Counted from the stretch's first letter, positions 1-8,960 are shown. The stretch: 64,000 nt of DNA from Tannockella sp964372125 (GCA_964372125.1 CAYJPL010000003.1:1-64000), one strand, 5' to 3'. A program made the numbers and translations. The notes: generated by a model from the sequence alone, not told the origin.

Positions 1-54
1 ACCGCTGACCCTCTGCTTGTAAGGCAGATGCTCTCCCAACTGAGCTAAACCTCC
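1..54 (-). tRNA. tRNA-Val (UAC), partial, cut by window start
   Basis: On the minus strand the 5' acceptor strand GGAGGTT (ends at 54), D-arm GCTC...GAGC and an anticodon stem-loop with loop CTTACAA are visible. The anticodon reads TAC, which decodes valine GUA. The T-arm and 3' acceptor lie beyond base 1, so this is about the first two thirds of the gene. It lies upstream of nothing else in the window and may be the last member of a tRNA cluster. Confidence 0.9.
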
Positions 55-112
55 AGGTTTTCTAATGCCTTTATATATTATCACTTCATCATAATTTAGT
101 CAATAAATTTTA

Positions 113-145
113 ATAAAAAATGCGTATTCTTTTCAAATACGCATT
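113..145 (-). terminator. Rho-independent terminator of pgi
   Basis: Perfect 10-bp stem AATGCGTATT / AATACGCATT with a 7-base loop. Read on the minus strand it is followed by a T-rich tract, just after the pgi stop codon. Confidence 0.85.
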
Positions 146-155
146 TCATTATCTT

Positions 156-1439
156 TTATGCACCTGGTTTTCCAAGTAATTTAAACATTTTTGCTTTGTA
201 TACTTCTACACCTGGTTGGTTAAATGGATTGACATCTAACATATAAACTGAAAGACCACATGCTTTTTCGAAGAAATAAACCATGTAGCCAAATGAATGG
301 CTATCCATTTTGTCTAATGTTAATACTATGTTTGGTACTCCACCTGTATTTACATGAGCATCAATTGTACCAAGACATGCTTTTTTATTTACATAATCAA
401 CTGATTTTCCAGCAATATAGTTTAAATTATCTAAATCACCTTCATCAGATGGGATTGTTAAATCAGCTTGAGGTTGATCAACTAATAATAGTGTTTCAAA
501 TAAAACACCTTTTGTACCATCTTGAACAAATTGCCCAAGAGAATGTAAGTCAGTAGAGAAGTTTGCACTTGTAGGTAAAATTCCTTTACCATCTTTACCT
601 TCTGATTCACCAAATAGCTGTTTCCACCATTCAGCAACCATAGTCAGTTGTGTTTCATAAGTAACAAACATTTCGGCACTGTATCCTTGTGCATGTAACA
701 TTTGTCTAGCTACACCATATTGGTATGCAGTATTTGTAGTAATGTCATCATTGTTGAATTCTTCCATTGCCACTTTTGCACCAGCTAACATTTCTTCAAT
801 ATCAATACCAGCCATAGCGATTGGGAATAACCCAACTGCACTTAATACAGAGAAACGTCCACCAACATCATCAGGTACTACAAATGTTGTATAACCTTTT
901 TCTGTTGCAAGTGTTTTTAATGCTCCTCTTGCTTTATCTGTAGTTGCAACGATTCTTTCTCTTGCTTTTTCCTCACCGTATTTTTCTTCTGCTAATTCTT
1001 TGAAGATACGGAATGCAATTGAAGTTTCAGTTGTTGTACCAGATTTAGAAATTACGTTAATCGCAAATTCTTTATCTTTTACATATTCTTTTACTTGTGA
1101 TAGGTAAGTTGATGAAAAAGTATGACCAATATAGATAATCTCTACATCGTTTTTTCCATACATCCCATTGATTGCTTCAATAGCAGCTCTAGCACCTAAG
1201 TAAGAACCACCGATTCCACATACAAGTAATACATCAACTTCTGCTTGTAATTTTTTAGCAGTTTCTTTGATTAATGCCACTTCTTGTTTATCATGATCTT
1301 CAGGTAAAGTAAGCCATCCTAAAAAGTCGCTACCTTCTCCAGTTTTGTTATGAAGTTTATCATGAATTTCTTTTACCTGCGCTGCATAGCTGTTAATGTC
1401 AGCAGGCAACTTTGCTTGTGTTAAATCTAATTTAATCAT
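156..1439 (-). CDS. pgi: Glucose-6-phosphate isomerase
   Basis: Cytoplasmic enzyme interconverting glucose 6-phosphate and fructose 6-phosphate in glycolysis. The 427-residue protein has the length of the short Bacillus-type Pgi. Visible family segments are GIGGSYLGARA near residue 75, SKSGTTTET near 130-140 (the sugar-phosphate loop) and the late GQWxQ-type equivalent GQFVQDGTKG. The start is set at the ATG opening MIKLDLT, because AGAGGA lies 7 bases upstream; a longer reading would begin inside the upstream gene. It follows the S1-domain gene by 2 bases, so the two are probably one transcript, and a strong hairpin follows. No oddities. Confidence 0.97.
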   Translation of the reverse strand: MIKLDLTQAKLPADINSYAAQVKEIHDKLHNKTGEGSDFLGWLTLPEDHDKQEVALIKETAKKLQAEVDVLLVCGIGGSYLGARAAIEAINGMYGKNDVEIIYIGHTFSSTYLSQVKEYVKDKEFAINVISKSGTTTETSIAFRIFKELAEEKYGEEKARERIVATTDKARGALKTLATEKGYTTFVVPDDVGGRFSVLSAVGLFPIAMAGIDIEEMLAGAKVAMEEFNNDDITTNTAYQYGVARQMLHAQGYSAEMFVTYETQLTMVAEWWKQLFGESEGKDGKGILPTSANFSTDLHSLGQFVQDGTKGVLFETLLLVDQPQADLTIPSDEGDLDNLNYIAGKSVDYVNKKACLGTIDAHVNTGGVPNIVLTLDKMDSHSFGYMVYFFEKACGLSVYMLDVNPFNQPGVEVYKAKMFKLLGKPGA

Positions 1440-1441
1440 TG

Positions 1442-1810
1442 CTAGTCCTCTCTTATTCCTTTTTCTATCCAATTTGGTAATGCATTTGCAAGTGTTTTAA
1501 AGCCACTTGTAGTTTCTACAATTTGACGACGGGGATTTTTGTAGTAAGCACGTTTTTCACGTCGCTTAAACCCTTTGTCAATTGCCTTCAAACTTAGTTT
1601 TGCATGTGAACTGTCCACATCAAAATCAAGTACTTTGACTTTGATTGTTTCTCCAACATGTACAAAACTTTCAATACTTTTAACAAATTTATCTGATATC
1701 TCTGAAATATGAATTAAACCAGTATTTCCATCACTTAATGATGCAAATGCACCGTAAGCTTGAACACCAGTAATCGTTACTTCAATAATATCGCCACGTT
1801 CTATACTCAA
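1442..1810 (-). CDS. S1-domain RNA-binding protein, YugI/GSP13-like
   Basis: Small 122-residue protein with one N-terminal S1 OB-fold domain (about residues 3-75): GDIIEVTITG, YGAFASL, GLIHISEIS and VKVLDFD are the classic S1 strands. A basic tail with RREKRAYYKNPRR follows. Relatives include Bacillus general stress protein 13 (YugI), an RNA-binding regulator that associates with ribosomes; the exact target here is unknown. The start is TTG at 1808-1810, preceded by AAGGAG; an extended -10 (TGTTATAAT on the minus strand) lies upstream near 1835-1840. It sits directly before pgi, an arrangement resembling the yugI/pgi neighbourhood in Bacillus. Confidence 0.85.
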   Translation of the reverse strand: MSIERGDIIEVTITGVQAYGAFASLSDGNTGLIHISEISDKFVKSIESFVHVGETIKVKVLDFDVDSSHAKLSLKAIDKGFKRREKRAYYKNPRRQIVETTSGFKTLANALPNWIEKGIRED

Positions 1811-1953
1811 TAGATATCACTCCTTGCCGTTAGTATTATAACATAAAATACAGTAATTTTATTTGTAAATATTAATTTTTTCGTATTATGAAATTCTTTT
1901 GATGTCGTAAAATATAATTTGTGGTATACTACAAATGTAAGTAGGAGGGTATT

Positions 1954-2199
1954 ATGGAAAATACAATCAAAGAAATAAAAAAAGTAATTGAAAAGGTACG
2001 TCCATATCTTCAAAGAGACGGTGGAGATATAGAGTATGTAGATTTTAAAGAAGGCATCGTATATGTAAGAATGCTTGGAGCATGTGCTGGGTGTGCGATG
2101 ATTGATTCGACATTAAAGGATGGTGTTGAACAAATATTAATGGAAGAAATACCAGAAGTTATTGAAGTTAAAAACATTGAAGACCAAGTATTCTATTAA
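1954..2199 (+). CDS. NifU C-terminal-domain Fe-S scaffold (Nfu-type)
   Basis: This 81-residue protein is essentially only the NifU C-terminal domain. It has PYLQRDGGDIEYVD at residues 18-31 and the cluster-binding CAGC motif (CxxC) near residues 48-51, followed by the usual MIDSTLKDGVE helix. Such proteins carry or transfer [4Fe-4S] clusters to client enzymes in the cytoplasm. GGAGG precedes the ATG by 5 bases, and a -10-like TATACT is at 1925-1930. It is monocistronic, divergent from the S1 gene. Likely clients in the window include the ferredoxin and the radical SAM protein, but that is only inference. Confidence 0.9.
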   Translation: MENTIKEIKKVIEKVRPYLQRDGGDIEYVDFKEGIVYVRMLGACAGCAMIDSTLKDGVEQILMEEIPEVIEVKNIEDQVFY

Positions 2200-2360
2200 T
2201 ATGAAACTTTATTGAAACTTTTTTATAAAAAAGTGTGGTAAAATTTATAAAAGTATAGTAATATAGTTAAGAATTTTAATGCTTGTTAATAATATAAGGA
2301 TGTGGCAATTAAAGTTCAAAATGCTTTATAACACAAATTTTAAAGGATTTAGGATAATTA
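2200..2360. other. Non-coding gap before the metK promoter
   Basis: AT-rich spacer. A weak hairpin ACTTTTTTATAAAAAAGT near 2217-2236 could end the nfu transcript. No reading frame or conserved RNA could be recognised. Confidence 0.4.
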
Positions 2361-2388
2361 TTGATTCAAAAAGAAATTTTAATATACA
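2361..2388 (+). promoter_or_regulatory. Promoter of metK
   Basis: -35 TTGATT (2361-2366), 16-bp spacer, -10 TATACA (2383-2388). It would start transcription a few bases before the riboswitch P1 stem. Confidence 0.6.
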
Positions 2389-2399
2389 GATAACTAAAA

Positions 2400-2495
2400 C
2401 TCTTATTTAGAACCACTAGATGAAGATCTATGACGTGGTGGCAACCCTATTATAGAAGGTGCCTAACTCAGCAAGGATTCCTTGAACAATAAGAG
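2400..2495 (+). promoter_or_regulatory. SAM-clan riboswitch (S-box-like) controlling metK
   Basis: P1 is closed by CTCTTAT (2400-2406) and ATAAGAG (2489-2495). Between them are the S-box core elements GGCAACC, AGGTGCC and a P4 hairpin CAAGG-att-CCTTG. P2 folds as ACCAC-TAGAT-GAAG-ATCTA-TGAC-GTGGT. The aptamer lies directly upstream of metK, the SAM synthase, the standard target of this class; SAM binding would favour the overlapping terminator. The element is unusually short, with a tetraloop where SAM-I has its pseudoknot loop. Confidence 0.85.
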
Positions 2496-2533
2496 AAAGC
2501 CTTTTACCCGCTTTCTCTTGAGAAAGTTTTTTT
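2491..2533 (+). terminator. Riboswitch expression-platform terminator
   Basis: AAGAGAAAGC (2491-2500) pairs with GCTTTCTCTT (2510-2519) and a run of seven Ts follows at 2527-2533. The 5' arm overlaps the 3' strand of riboswitch P1, so competing structures give transcriptional control. Confidence 0.8.
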
Positions 2534-2559
2534 ATTTGTAACAAGAGAAGGGGAATAAC

Positions 2560-3702
2560 ATGAAAGAAAAAATTTTATTTACATCAGAGTCTGTATCAAG
2601 TGGACATCCTGATAAAGTGTGTGATCAAATTTCAGACGGTATCTTAGATGCATGTTTAAAACAAGATCCAAACTCAAGAGTAGCATGTGAAGTATTTGCT
2701 ACTACTAATTTAGTAGTAATTGGTGGTGAAATCACTACCCTTGCAAAAATAGATTATCAAGCAGTTGCAAGAGATGTACTAAAGCGTATTGGTTATGATG
2801 ATGAAGCAAAAGGTATGGACTATAAAACTTGTACAATTCAAGTTGTATTAGATAGTCAATCACCTGATATTGCATTAGGTACAAATGATACTGTTGGTGG
2901 TGCTGGCGATCAAGGTATTATGTTTGGTTATGCATGTGATGAAACAAAAGGATATATGCCTTTACCTATTTCAATTGCACATCATTTAGTTCGTATTGCA
3001 ACAAGTAAACGTGATAGTGGAGAGTTTAAATATGCTCGTCCTGATAAAAAAGCACAAGTTACAATTGATTACACTGGAGAAACTCCTAGAGTTGATACAA
3101 TTTTAATGTCAATTCAACATGATGAAGATTTTAATGAAAAAGAATTCAAAGAATATGTTAAAACAGAAATTATGGATGAAGTTGTAAAAAAATATGGTTT
3201 AAATACAGACTATAAAGTACTAATTAATCCAACTGGTAGATTTGTAATCGGTGGACCTCATGGGGATACTGGACTTACCGGTCGTAAAATAATTGTTGAT
3301 ACATATGGAGGAAGCGCTCGTCACGGTGGAGGGGCATTCTCAGGAAAAGATCCATCTAAGGTTGACCGTTCTGCTGCATATATGATGCGTTATATCGCAA
3401 AAAACCTAGTTGCTACAAAGCTTTGTAAACGTGTTGAATTACAAGTTTCTTATGCAATCGGTGTAAGTGAACCAACTTCAATTTATATTGATACATTTGG
3501 GACTGAAAATGTACCAAAAGATACTTTATTAAAAGCTATCAAAGAAAACTTTGATTTAACACCTGCTGGTATTATTAATAGCTTACAATTAAAGTCACCT
3601 ATATATGCAAATACTGCAGCATATGGTCACTTTGGTCGTGGAGATTTAGATCTACCATGGGAAAGACTTGATAAAGTTGAAGACCTAAAAAAATATTTAT
3701 AA
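2560..3702 (+). CDS. metK: S-adenosylmethionine synthase
   Basis: Makes SAM from methionine and ATP. The 380-residue protein has the normal length, with the ATP-binding segment GHPDKVCDQISD (residues 15-26), the GAGDQGIMFGYA hexapeptide region (about 115-126) and the glycine-rich P-loop-like GGGAFSGKDPSKVDRS (about 256-271). The ATG is preceded by GAGAAGGGG. It is transcribed alone behind a SAM-clan riboswitch and ends at a short hairpin terminator, so SAM represses its own synthesis. Nothing unusual in the coding sequence. Confidence 0.98.
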   Translation: MKEKILFTSESVSSGHPDKVCDQISDGILDACLKQDPNSRVACEVFATTNLVVIGGEITTLAKIDYQAVARDVLKRIGYDDEAKGMDYKTCTIQVVLDSQSPDIALGTNDTVGGAGDQGIMFGYACDETKGYMPLPISIAHHLVRIATSKRDSGEFKYARPDKKAQVTIDYTGETPRVDTILMSIQHDEDFNEKEFKEYVKTEIMDEVVKKYGLNTDYKVLINPTGRFVIGGPHGDTGLTGRKIIVDTYGGSARHGGGAFSGKDPSKVDRSAAYMMRYIAKNLVATKLCKRVELQVSYAIGVSEPTSIYIDTFGTENVPKDTLLKAIKENFDLTPAGIINSLQLKSPIYANTAAYGHFGRGDLDLPWERLDKVEDLKKYL

Positions 3703-3723
3703 AGGGCATAAGCCCTTTTTTTC
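3701..3723 (+). terminator. Terminator of metK
   Basis: AAAGGGC-ATA-AGCCCTTT hairpin followed by a T run; begins at the stop codon. Confidence 0.8.
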
Positions 3724-3787
3724 GACTTCAGTAGTTATTTTTTAAGTAATGTGATATACTATTAATATACACAAGGAGGTAAATCTT

Positions 3788-4318
3788 ATGAACGTTATTG
3801 TAAGAGGAAAGAACATCGAAATCACAGAAGCAATTGAAGAGAAAATCGGAGAAAAACTTAATAAGTTAGATAAGTACTTCATTGTAAGTGATGATGTAGA
3901 AGCAAAAGTATTAGTACGTGTCTATTCATATGGACAAAAAATTGAGGTTACAATCCCAACTGAATATGTACTATTACGTGCTGAAGTAGTGGACGAAGAT
4001 TTATATAATGCAATTGACCAAGTAATTGGAAAATTAGAAGGGCAAATTAGAAAGTATAAAACTCGTTTAAGTAGAAAGTCTAAAGATAACAAACTAGCAT
4101 TAAATTTATCGGAAGTAGAAGACGAAGTTGATGTTGAAGAAGATGTATTAGTAAAGGTAAAATCGATTACTCCAAAACCAATGGATATGGAAGAAGCAGT
4201 TATGCAAATGGAATTAATTGGACATTCATTCTTTGTCTATTTAGATACCGAAACTGATTCAGTAAGTGTAGTGTATAAACGTGAGGATGGAGACTACGGT
4301 CTAATCGAAACAAAATAA
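3788..4318 (+). CDS. hpf: Ribosome hibernation promoting factor, long form
   Basis: The 176-residue protein has an N-terminal S30AE/YfiA domain (residues 1-95: MNVIVRGKNIEIT..., ending in the basic KYKTRLSRK) joined by an acidic linker to a C-terminal dimerisation domain (about 120-176, with SFFVYLDTETDSVSVVYKREDG). Long HPF binds the 30S decoding region and pairs 70S ribosomes into inactive 100S dimers in stationary phase or stress. GGAGG precedes the ATG. An extended -10 TGATATACT ends at 3760. It is monocistronic and shares a bidirectional terminator with the convergent radical SAM gene. Confidence 0.96.
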   Translation: MNVIVRGKNIEITEAIEEKIGEKLNKLDKYFIVSDDVEAKVLVRVYSYGQKIEVTIPTEYVLLRAEVVDEDLYNAIDQVIGKLEGQIRKYKTRLSRKSKDNKLALNLSEVEDEVDVEEDVLVKVKSITPKPMDMEEAVMQMELIGHSFFVYLDTETDSVSVVYKREDGDYGLIETK

Positions 4319-4320
4319 TA

Positions 4321-4350
4321 TAAAAAAAGCCCTTAGGGGCTTTTTCTTTT
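4321..4350. terminator. Bidirectional terminator between hpf and the radical SAM gene
   Basis: AAAAAGCCCCTAAGGGGC-type hairpin (AAAAAGCCC / GGGGCTTTTT) flanked by A and T runs, so it can work on both strands. The stop codon of the minus-strand gene lies in its loop. Confidence 0.75.
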
Positions 4351-5277
4351 ACATCCTTGATAGTAGTTTTTTTCAACCATTAATTTATCAATATCATTTA
4401 AGATTGTAACTTTTTTAATAGACCATATTGGAGCAATAAGATCATCGACTTTAGCATCGCCAGTCAATCTTTCAATTACTATATTACTTGGTATATAAGA
4501 TAGTTGCTCAACTACTAAATCAATATATGCTTCTCTAGTAAGCAATGGCCAAGGATTATTTTTATATTGAGTAGCTAGCACAGTGTTTTCTATTACATAT
4601 AGCATATGTATTTTTATTGCTTGAATATCCAAAGTAGAAACTGTTTTAACAGTTTCAAGCATCATTTGATAAGATTCACTTGGAAGTGAATTTAAAATAT
4701 GAACACAAACCATTAAATTTGCATCACGGGCCTTTTTTAAACCAACTAGAAATTCTTGGTAAGTATGCCCACGGTTGATTAATTTGGCAGTTGAATCATG
4801 AATTGATTGTAGGCCGAGTTCTAACCAAACTTCTTTTATTTTATTAACTTCTTTTAAATATTCGATAACATCATCCTCTAAACAATCTGCTCTTGTGGCA
4901 AGAGCAATTGCAACAACATCATCACGATATAAAAATGTTTCAATACATTTTTTTATTTTCTCTAAAGAACCATAAGTATTAGTATTGGCTTGAAAATAAG
5001 CAATAAACTTACAGCCAGGCCATTTCTTTTGCATTAACAAAGATACTTTTTCAAATTGTATTTCCAAATCATCTTGTACGTCTCCAGCATAGTCTCCAGA
5101 GCCACTTGAGCTACAAAAAGTACATCCCCCATAACCTTTTTTTCCATCACGATTAGGACATGTAAAACCCGCATTCAGACTTACTTTAGCAACCTTTGTA
5201 TTAAATTTTTGTTTTAAATAATAACTAAACGTGTGATAACGTTTATTATCGTTTGAATATATAAATTTATTTTTCAT
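4333..5277 (-). CDS. Radical SAM protein, TIGR01212/YhcC-YtqA family
   Basis: The 314-residue protein has the family's radical SAM signature near residues 40-55: CPNRDGKKGYGGCTFC, where the cysteines bind a [4Fe-4S] cluster used to cleave SAM. Later segments (LELGLQSIH, NRGHT, HILNSLPSE) match the Elp3-like radical SAM core. YtqA/YhcC proteins are widespread, and their substrate is not settled to my knowledge. The chosen start is the ATG at 5277 with AGGTGAT six bases upstream; a GTG at 5286 is also in frame but would overlap the ribosome binding site. Divergent from the ABC genes. Confidence 0.85.
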   Translation of the reverse strand: MKNKFIYSNDNKRYHTFSYYLKQKFNTKVAKVSLNAGFTCPNRDGKKGYGGCTFCSSSGSGDYAGDVQDDLEIQFEKVSLLMQKKWPGCKFIAYFQANTNTYGSLEKIKKCIETFLYRDDVVAIALATRADCLEDDVIEYLKEVNKIKEVWLELGLQSIHDSTAKLINRGHTYQEFLVGLKKARDANLMVCVHILNSLPSESYQMMLETVKTVSTLDIQAIKIHMLYVIENTVLATQYKNNPWPLLTREAYIDLVVEQLSYIPSNIVIERLTGDAKVDDLIAPIWSIKKVTILNDIDKLMVEKNYYQGCKRKSP

Positions 5278-5317
5278 TAATATCACCTAACGTATTATAG
5301 CATAGAAGGAGGTACGT

Positions 5318-7132
5318 ATGACATTACATTTAAAAAATATTTCAAAGTATTATAAGCAAGGAAAAACAAAGAGATATATTATACATGATTTTAATTTAAG
5401 AATAGACAGTTTTGGGCTGATTGGAATTGTTGGTATAAGTGGGTGTGGTAAATCCACGTTGTTACATATAATAGGTGGATTAATTAAGCCAGAGGGTGGA
5501 ACAGTGCGTGTATATAATCAAATTGTTTCTAAAGATAATGGAGAAACCAAAAAGTATATTCAAGAAGAAGTAGCGTATGTTTATCAATATTATAATTTGA
5601 TTCCTAGTTTAAATGTTCTAGAAAATATTGAATATGGAGTATATTGTAAACAATATCAAATCGACCAAATCAAAAGAAACCATTTAATAGATTTATTACA
5701 ATTAAATGACCTGTTAGATAGATATCCTACAGAATTATCAGGAGGGCAAAAACAAAGAGTAGCCCTTGCAAGAGCTATGCTTTGTGATGTCTCTATTCTA
5801 CTATGTGATGAACCTACAGGGGCACTGCATAAAAAACAAGCAAATGTGGTCATGAAAACGTTGCGACAGTATGCAAAAGAACATATTGTAATAGTTGTAA
5901 GTCACAATACAAAATTATTAAAACAGTATACTAATAACATCATTGACTTTAATGATTTAAAACAGAGTTATCACTTTAATCAAAATCAATATGGATTTTT
6001 AAAGAAAAACCACAAAAATAGTAGGTCTTTAAAAAAGACAATCTTACATAGTGTAAGATTCTTTTTTTACCAAAAAAGTATCACTAAATACCTATTGTTG
6101 TTACAGGCAATAGTACTTACCCTATTTATAATTTTAATAAGTGCTAAAACAGGTGTGTTTGAATACTTTGAAAATATGTACAAAAATGATCCTGCAATAA
6201 ATTATATTTATATCCAAAAAACAGATGCTACTAATTATTATATAAGTAAGGAAGAACTGGAGTATATTCAAACAATATATCCAGGGGTCGTTTACAAGAA
6301 TTATATTTTAGAAAGTGGAAAGTTGTCTGGTGAAATAACAGTTTCTTATTTTCCGTACCCAAGTGACGATAAAAATGTTGTTATTCAAGGAAATAAACCA
6401 ATCAAAGAAAACGAAATAGTAATTAATGAACAATTATCTAAATATCAAAATTATCAAGTTGGAGATACATTATCTTATACAATAAATAACAATGAGTATA
6501 AGTTTGTAGTATGCGGAATTATAAAAAATGGTATGTACAATCAAAATGAAATATATTACCGTGATATTGCATTACCTACACAATTAAAAAAAGACACACT
6601 GGATGATAGTGGAGTTATTATTGAACTAGAAAAAAATACGCCCATTATGCAACTAGAAAATTTTTATACTTATAGTATTCATCAAGAATTAGTAAGTACA
6701 CATCAAGGATTGTTTTTAATTGTTGATGTAGTTTTATATGCTTTTATCGCAATTAGTTTTATATTGTGTATGATTCTAGTATTCCTTGTTTTAACAACAC
6801 TATTTTACAAGCGAAGATTTGATATAGCTCTAGCAAGAAGTTTTGGAATGTTCCCTTCAATGATAAAAAAACAATTTATATTAGAAGGGGCAATTATTGG
6901 TGCAATAATTACTATTTTATCAACTTGCACATCACTCATAATGATAATTATATTAAAAGTTATTGAACTCGAAAGATATTTCACAAATATTTCACCTATT
7001 TTTGTTTTTGTGGATATAAATACTTATATTTCAATATTCTTGATTTATACAATTACTTGCTCCACACTTGCATATTTTATAGCAAGAAAAGTTGTCTATT
7101 TAAATTGTAGTACACTACTAAGGGAGGAATAA
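5318..7132 (+). CDS. Fused ABC transporter ATPase-permease, first of a tandem pair
   Basis: The 604-residue protein has an N-terminal MacB/LolD-type ATPase (about 1-215: Walker A GISGCGKST, signature LSGGQ, Walker B ILLCDEPTG, switch VVSHN). It is fused to an FtsX-type permease with one membrane segment near 255-275, an extracellular domain, and three segments at the C-terminus. The D-loop reads GALH rather than the usual GALD. One base separates it from a second protein of the same build, so the two probably form one heterodimeric exporter or mechanotransmission-type transporter, for example for peptides or antibiotics. The substrate is unknown. GGAGG precedes the ATG. Confidence 0.85.
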   Translation: MTLHLKNISKYYKQGKTKRYIIHDFNLRIDSFGLIGIVGISGCGKSTLLHIIGGLIKPEGGTVRVYNQIVSKDNGETKKYIQEEVAYVYQYYNLIPSLNVLENIEYGVYCKQYQIDQIKRNHLIDLLQLNDLLDRYPTELSGGQKQRVALARAMLCDVSILLCDEPTGALHKKQANVVMKTLRQYAKEHIVIVVSHNTKLLKQYTNNIIDFNDLKQSYHFNQNQYGFLKKNHKNSRSLKKTILHSVRFFFYQKSITKYLLLLQAIVLTLFIILISAKTGVFEYFENMYKNDPAINYIYIQKTDATNYYISKEELEYIQTIYPGVVYKNYILESGKLSGEITVSYFPYPSDDKNVVIQGNKPIKENEIVINEQLSKYQNYQVGDTLSYTINNNEYKFVVCGIIKNGMYNQNEIYYRDIALPTQLKKDTLDDSGVIIELEKNTPIMQLENFYTYSIHQELVSTHQGLFLIVDVVLYAFIAISFILCMILVFLVLTTLFYKRRFDIALARSFGMFPSMIKKQFILEGAIIGAIITILSTCTSLIMIIILKVIELERYFTNISPIFVFVDINTYISIFLIYTITCSTLAYFIARKVVYLNCSTLLREE

Positions 7133-7133
7133 T

Positions 7134-8951
7134 ATGATAAAGCTAGTAAATATTTCTAAGACATACAAAGAAACAGTATTAAGCAATATTACATTAACAT
7201 TTAAAAGACGAGGGTTATATTTAATAAAAGGACCTAGTGGGTGTGGGAAAACAACTTTATTACATATATTAGGAGGGCTTGATAAAGAATATGTTGGAAA
7301 AATGTATATTTATAAAAAATTAGTAGATAAGAAAAAAAGACATCCACAACATGTTTCGTATATATTCCAACAATTTCATTTATTGAATTTTTTAAACATA
7401 CGAAATAATATTGCATTGCCACGTTTCTTTAATAAAACAAAGAAAAAAACTGGATATTTAGAAAAAGTAGATATAAATAATAAACGTATTATTCATTTGT
7501 CTGGGGGACAAAGACAACTAGTTGCTATTAAAAGAGCACTAAATAAGCAAGTAGATGTGCTATTGTGTGATGAACCTACAGGATCATTAGACAAAGAAAG
7601 TCGAAAAATAGTATATAAACAACTACAAGAATTATCTAAACATATACTTGTAATCATCGTCAGCCATGATGATGATTTAAACGAAATAGACTTTGATGAA
7701 ATAATTGAAATGGATGAAGGTAAAGTTATAAATATAACAAAAAATAAAATCGAACAATTATCTAGTAATACGTCTATTGTTAATCAAACAAAAAAGAGTA
7801 CCATTAGTTACGCTCTATATCAATGTATATCGAAATGGAAAAGAAATAGTAAAGTATTTCTTGCGATTAGCTTTTCTATTTTCTTTATACTTTTAACATT
7901 TACTCTTACAAATGCACTAAAAAGACAAATTATTGTAGAACTAAAAGTGTTATTTCCAGATATGGCTATTGTTGTTGAAAAAGAAAATAATGTATCTTTT
8001 AATAGTGAAGAAGTAAATAAAATACAACAATACAGTCAGTATACCTATTTAGAAAGTGATGAATATTATCAAATAGGTATATCTAATACAAAAGAATATA
8101 ACATAGATGAAACGTATTATATTAGTGATATGACAAAGTCCATTAGTGAAAGTCAAATCGCCGAGGGTAGTTTATACACAAAAAACGATGAAATCATATT
8201 GTCTCCCATACTTGTAAACAAACTATTTTACAAGCAATCATTTCAAGATGTAATAAATGAAAAGGTATATATTCATTATCAAGGTGTAAATGGAATTGAA
8301 GCTGTTGAAAAAAAAGTAGTTGGTATAAGTAAACAAGACTCACTATTTGATACAATATATGTAAAAGAGAATATGAACATACATGATATTGAAACAGCAT
8401 TTAATATAGTAATAGAAGAATACTCTTTTGTGCTAATGGAGGCTGATGATGCATCAATAGAAAAGTTAGCAGACTTAATGCCTGAATTTACATATCGTCA
8501 AACTGGTAAAGATACACGGGAACTAGTGGAAGATATTACAAGTCAGGTAAATGTTGGTTTACTTTTTTTTAGTGGTTTAATTGTAATATCAAGTTGTTTT
8601 TTACTAGGGCAAATATTGTTTTTATCAAGTTTGGAAAGAAAAAAAGAAATTTCAATATGCAAATGCTTTGGTGCTAGTAATAGACAAATATCTCTTCTAA
8701 TATATTTAGAGGCTTTATTGTTGTATCATCTTGGATTTGTAATAGCTATAAGTAGTTATTATAGTAGTGTCGTATTCATAAACCATTTAGTATATGAAAA
8801 GTTCGACATCCAAACATTTTTACAAATGGATATAAAAAGTATCATCAGTGTTTATATTGTAGCACTCTTTTTTTGTTTTATTAGTACAATTATACCTGCA
8901 AATAAAGCAATGAATGGTTCAACTATAGAGGGGTTACAAGCAAAAGGGTAA
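7134..8951 (+). CDS. Fused ABC transporter ATPase-permease, second of a tandem pair
   Basis: The 605-residue partner of the preceding gene has the same architecture: ATPase about 1-205 (Walker A GPSGCGKTT, signature LSGGQ followed by RQLVAIKRAL, Walker B VLLCDEPTGSLD, switch IVSHDD), membrane segment near 240-262, extracellular domain, and three C-terminal membrane segments, the last followed by ANKAMNGST as in FtsX permeases. The D-loop here is the normal SLD, unlike its partner. GGAGG is inside the end of the first gene, so the pair is translationally tight. No two-component system or precursor peptide gene is adjacent, so the substrate cannot be read from context. Confidence 0.85.
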   Translation: MIKLVNISKTYKETVLSNITLTFKRRGLYLIKGPSGCGKTTLLHILGGLDKEYVGKMYIYKKLVDKKKRHPQHVSYIFQQFHLLNFLNIRNNIALPRFFNKTKKKTGYLEKVDINNKRIIHLSGGQRQLVAIKRALNKQVDVLLCDEPTGSLDKESRKIVYKQLQELSKHILVIIVSHDDDLNEIDFDEIIEMDEGKVINITKNKIEQLSSNTSIVNQTKKSTISYALYQCISKWKRNSKVFLAISFSIFFILLTFTLTNALKRQIIVELKVLFPDMAIVVEKENNVSFNSEEVNKIQQYSQYTYLESDEYYQIGISNTKEYNIDETYYISDMTKSISESQIAEGSLYTKNDEIILSPILVNKLFYKQSFQDVINEKVYIHYQGVNGIEAVEKKVVGISKQDSLFDTIYVKENMNIHDIETAFNIVIEEYSFVLMEADDASIEKLADLMPEFTYRQTGKDTRELVEDITSQVNVGLLFFSGLIVISSCFLLGQILFLSSLERKKEISICKCFGASNRQISLLIYLEALLLYHLGFVIAISSYYSSVVFINHLVYEKFDIQTFLQMDIKSIISVYIVALFFCFISTIIPANKAMNGSTIEGLQAKG

Positions 8952-8960
8952 TAAAAAATG

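Noticed and set aside
260..556. Plus-strand open frame inside pgi
   Set aside because: It lies antisense within a clear pgi gene, with a low-complexity product and no ribosome binding site.
4333..5286. GTG start at 5286 for the radical SAM gene
   Set aside because: It would overlap the AGGTGAT ribosome binding site that fits the ATG at 5277.
5290..5300. Minus-strand TATAAT (rc of ATTATA at 5293-5298) as promoter of the radical SAM gene
   Set aside because: It would place the transcript start in or next to the ribosome binding site, leaving essentially no leader; not convincing.
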